DNA of 7,534 nt from Spirochaetota bacterium (lineage in GTDB: Bacteria; Spirochaetota; UBA4802; JAFGJZ01). The notes beneath the pieces are model-generated. The model was not told the origin of the DNA. It saw nothing but the letters and a program-made list of their open reading frames with translations, and did no database searches. This document shows positions 6,213 through 7,534 of the stretch, in pieces. The first letter of the stretch is position 1. Each line of letters opens with the position of its first letter. The position numbers and the translations under genes are program-made. Location of the stretch: the NCBI GenBank assembly GCA_023396665.1, contig JAEWVL010000473.1:1-7534 (forward strand), given 5' to 3'.

Positions 6213-7466
6213 ATGAAAAGAAGAATTGTTTTTTTTAGAGAAATTACCGTCATCCCCCCTTATGAAAAAAAACAAAGGATATGTTTTTTTTCACATGGTT
6301 TAATCACATTTCTCATCATACTTGTTTCGGGTCTTACGGTCGACCTGACAGCCGCCCCTCCCGCTCCGCCGAAAACGACTGCAAGTGAAAGCGGTGAAAG
6401 CAAGGCACCCGAGAAAACAGCGGCTGAACTGAAAAAAGAGGCCGATGCCGCCAAACGGGCTGAAGCCGAGAAAAGACGCATTGAATTTATCGAGAAAACA
6501 ATCACCTATGGGACCAGTACCGAAAGAAAAGACTCCATCAGAGCCATTGCCTCAATAAAAGACGAGGCAAAGAAAAAACAACTCACGGCCATCATGCTCA
6601 ATAACCTGAAAACCGAGACCGACACAGGCGTAATAATCACATCATGTCGCAGCGCTGCTGATCTTAATGAGCGTTCGGCTGTGCCGATTATAATTTCCTT
6701 TCTCGATAACGAATCAGAAGACGTACGCATTGACGCGGTATATGCGCTTAAAAAGCTGGAAGCGAAAGAGACCTCAGCGCAACTGACCGAACAGCTGAAA
6801 AAACAGGATTTCTCCAAGGATTCAAACTATACGGAAGCGCTATTGCAGACTCTCGCCGCCTTTGAGGTTTCCACGGAATTCGAATTTATTAAAAGCAAAA
6901 TTGAAGCCCCCGACACAACACGAAACACCCGTCTGGCTATGCTGCTTTTTCTCGGCAACAGCAAGACAACATCAGCCGAGAGCTATCTGAGAGAAACGTA
7001 CGAGGACGAAAGCGAAGATCTGACTACGCGAGCCTACGCGGTGAACGCAATTTCGAAACTCGGCGCAAGCGCCGCAATCCCGTCTATTAGCAAGATAGCC
7101 GACGAGATAGACAAATACCCGGTTAAGAAAAGGGCCGACTATTATGACCTGTACATGCATTGCCTGACCGCACTTGTCCGGCTGGGAGACGGGGGAGCCT
7201 ACCCGAAACTGGAAAAAACACTTAAAAGTGACAGCGCGGCGATGCGCTTAAAAGCGATTGCTCTTATCAAGGAACTGAAGGACCCCCGGGCGATCGAAAT
7301 ACTGAAATACAAAGCCGAATACGATCCCAGCGACAAAGTTCAGGCTGAAGCGAAAAGTGTCTTAAAAGAAACATTTAATATTGACATGGAAAAGAAAACA
7401 GCGGATAGTGACGGAACGAAACAGAAAGCTTCAGCCGGAACAGATGAAAAAGAAAACTCAAAGTAA
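6213..7466 (+). CDS. Exported HEAT-repeat protein
   Basis: The longest frame gives 417 aa from the ATG at 6213. Residues about 28-46 (SHGLITFLIILVSGLTVDL) are a hydrophobic export signal, with plausible cleavage near LTA-APP (46-50), pointing to a periplasmic or envelope location. A Pro/Ala-rich linker follows, then a charged Lys/Glu/Ala helix, probably coiled coil (70-95). From about 95 to 395 there are helical HEAT-type repeats, for example SAVPIIISFLDNESEDVRID, TRAYAVNAISKLGASAAIPS and DSAAMRLKAIALIKELKDPR. The tail is Lys/Glu/Ser-rich and disordered. HEAT arrays are protein-binding scaffolds; the partner is unknown. The 27-residue stretch before the hydrophobic core, with no Shine-Dalgarno at 6213, is unusual, and an out-of-frame ATG at 6262 reads a better signal-peptide start up to an eight-T tract. 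The N-terminus is therefore uncertain. Confidence 0.8.
   Translation: MKRRIVFFREITVIPPYEKKQRICFFSHGLITFLIILVSGLTVDLTAAPPAPPKTTASESGESKAPEKTAAELKKEADAAKRAEAEKRRIEFIEKTITYGTSTERKDSIRAIASIKDEAKKKQLTAIMLNNLKTETDTGVIITSCRSAADLNERSAVPIIISFLDNESEDVRIDAVYALKKLEAKETSAQLTEQLKKQDFSKDSNYTEALLQTLAAFEVSTEFEFIKSKIEAPDTTRNTRLAMLLFLGNSKTTSAESYLRETYEDESEDLTTRAYAVNAISKLGASAAIPSISKIADEIDKYPVKKRADYYDLYMHCLTALVRLGDGGAYPKLEKTLKSDSAAMRLKAIALIKELKDPRAIEILKYKAEYDPSDKVQAEAKSVLKETFNIDMEKKTADSDGTKQKASAGTDEKENSK
6262..6303 (+). other. Out-of-frame alternative start of the HEAT-repeat gene
   Basis: ATG at 6262 reads MKKNKGYVFFHMV and stops at TAA 6301-6303. A one-base backward shift inside the eight-T run at 6284-6291 would join it to the HEAT frame as MKKNKGYVFFSHGLITFLII, a typical short basic signal-peptide start. 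It has no Shine-Dalgarno. It could reflect slippage, phase variation or a sequence error, or be chance. Confidence 0.35.
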
Positions 7467-7534
7467 TATTACTTCCGCTGCCTCATCAGCGGATTCGCTA
7501 AAGATCTCCGGCAAATTGAAGGAGACTATTGCAC
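7444..7534 (+). CDS. Start of an unidentified gene, cut by the window end
   Basis: ATG at 7444 opens a frame that stays open for the 30 codons to the window end. It begins MKKKTQSNITSAASSADSLK and continues with ISGKLKETIA. It overlaps the last 23 bases of the HEAT-repeat gene, as in tightly packed operons, with only a weak GGA 4 bases before the ATG. I do not recognise the product from so few residues. The alternative is that the next gene starts at or just past the window edge: GAAGGAG at 7518-7524 is a much stronger Shine-Dalgarno, with 10 bases left before the end and an in-range TTG at 7529-7531. Confidence 0.4.
   Translation, partial: MKKKTQSNITSAASSADSLKISGKLKETIA
7474..7493 (+). repeat. 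Small hairpin after the HEAT-repeat gene
   Basis: TCCGCTG and CAGCGGA form a 7-bp perfect stem with loop CCTCAT, 7 bases after the HEAT gene stop. No T-run follows, so it is not a convincing intrinsic terminator, and it may lie inside the possible gene starting at 7444. Confidence 0.35.

Noticed and set aside
5826..6275. Minus-strand open frame of 149 codons across the gpmI end
   Set aside because: It reads through the perfect terminator hairpin and antisense to gpmI; no domain and no ribosome binding site.

Overview
The window looks like chromosomal housekeeping DNA from a bacterium with two membranes, most likely a spirochaete (Spirochaetota), at an estimated 45-50% GC. The assignment rests on family resemblance recalled from memory: a cyclic-nucleotide-binding protein preceded by a TPR-like tail and ending in a degenerate winged helix, next to an AsmA-type envelope protein, a long plant/trypanosomatid-type phosphoglycerate mutase and an exported HEAT-repeat protein. 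I see no mobile element, CRISPR array, phage gene, rRNA or tRNA.

Layout. (1) 1-2791, plus strand: the 3' part of the cyclic-nucleotide-binding regulator, overlapped by a 688-aa membrane-anchored AsmA-like protein. (2) 2818-3587, minus strand: a small CxxC (DUF1858-type) redox-domain protein and the 16S rRNA methyltransferase rsmD, joined by an ATGA overlap. The operon converges on the AsmA-like gene, with an inverted repeat at the junction. (3) 3770-3958, plus: rpmB, encoding the zinc-ribbon form of ribosomal protein L28, transcribed divergently from the redox/rsmD pair and followed by a clear intrinsic terminator. (4) 3959-4434: 476 bases without a convincing gene. The last 100 bases hold repeats able to form mutually exclusive hairpins just before the ribosome binding site of gpmI. 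(5) 4435-6090, plus: gpmI, a cofactor-independent phosphoglycerate mutase of the long, eukaryote-like type, closed by a 19-bp perfect terminator hairpin. (6) 6213-7466, plus: an exported HEAT-repeat protein with an awkward N-terminus that may reflect a one-base frame disturbance in an eight-T tract. A further gene may start at 7444 and run off the window.

The genes do not form one pathway. They are short units for translation (rsmD, rpmB), glycolysis (gpmI), signalling (the cNMP-binding protein) and the cell envelope (AsmA-like and HEAT proteins). I found no evidence for an entirely new multi-gene system. The items most worth checking are the gpmI leader, the eukaryote-like gpmI itself and the 5' end of the HEAT gene.
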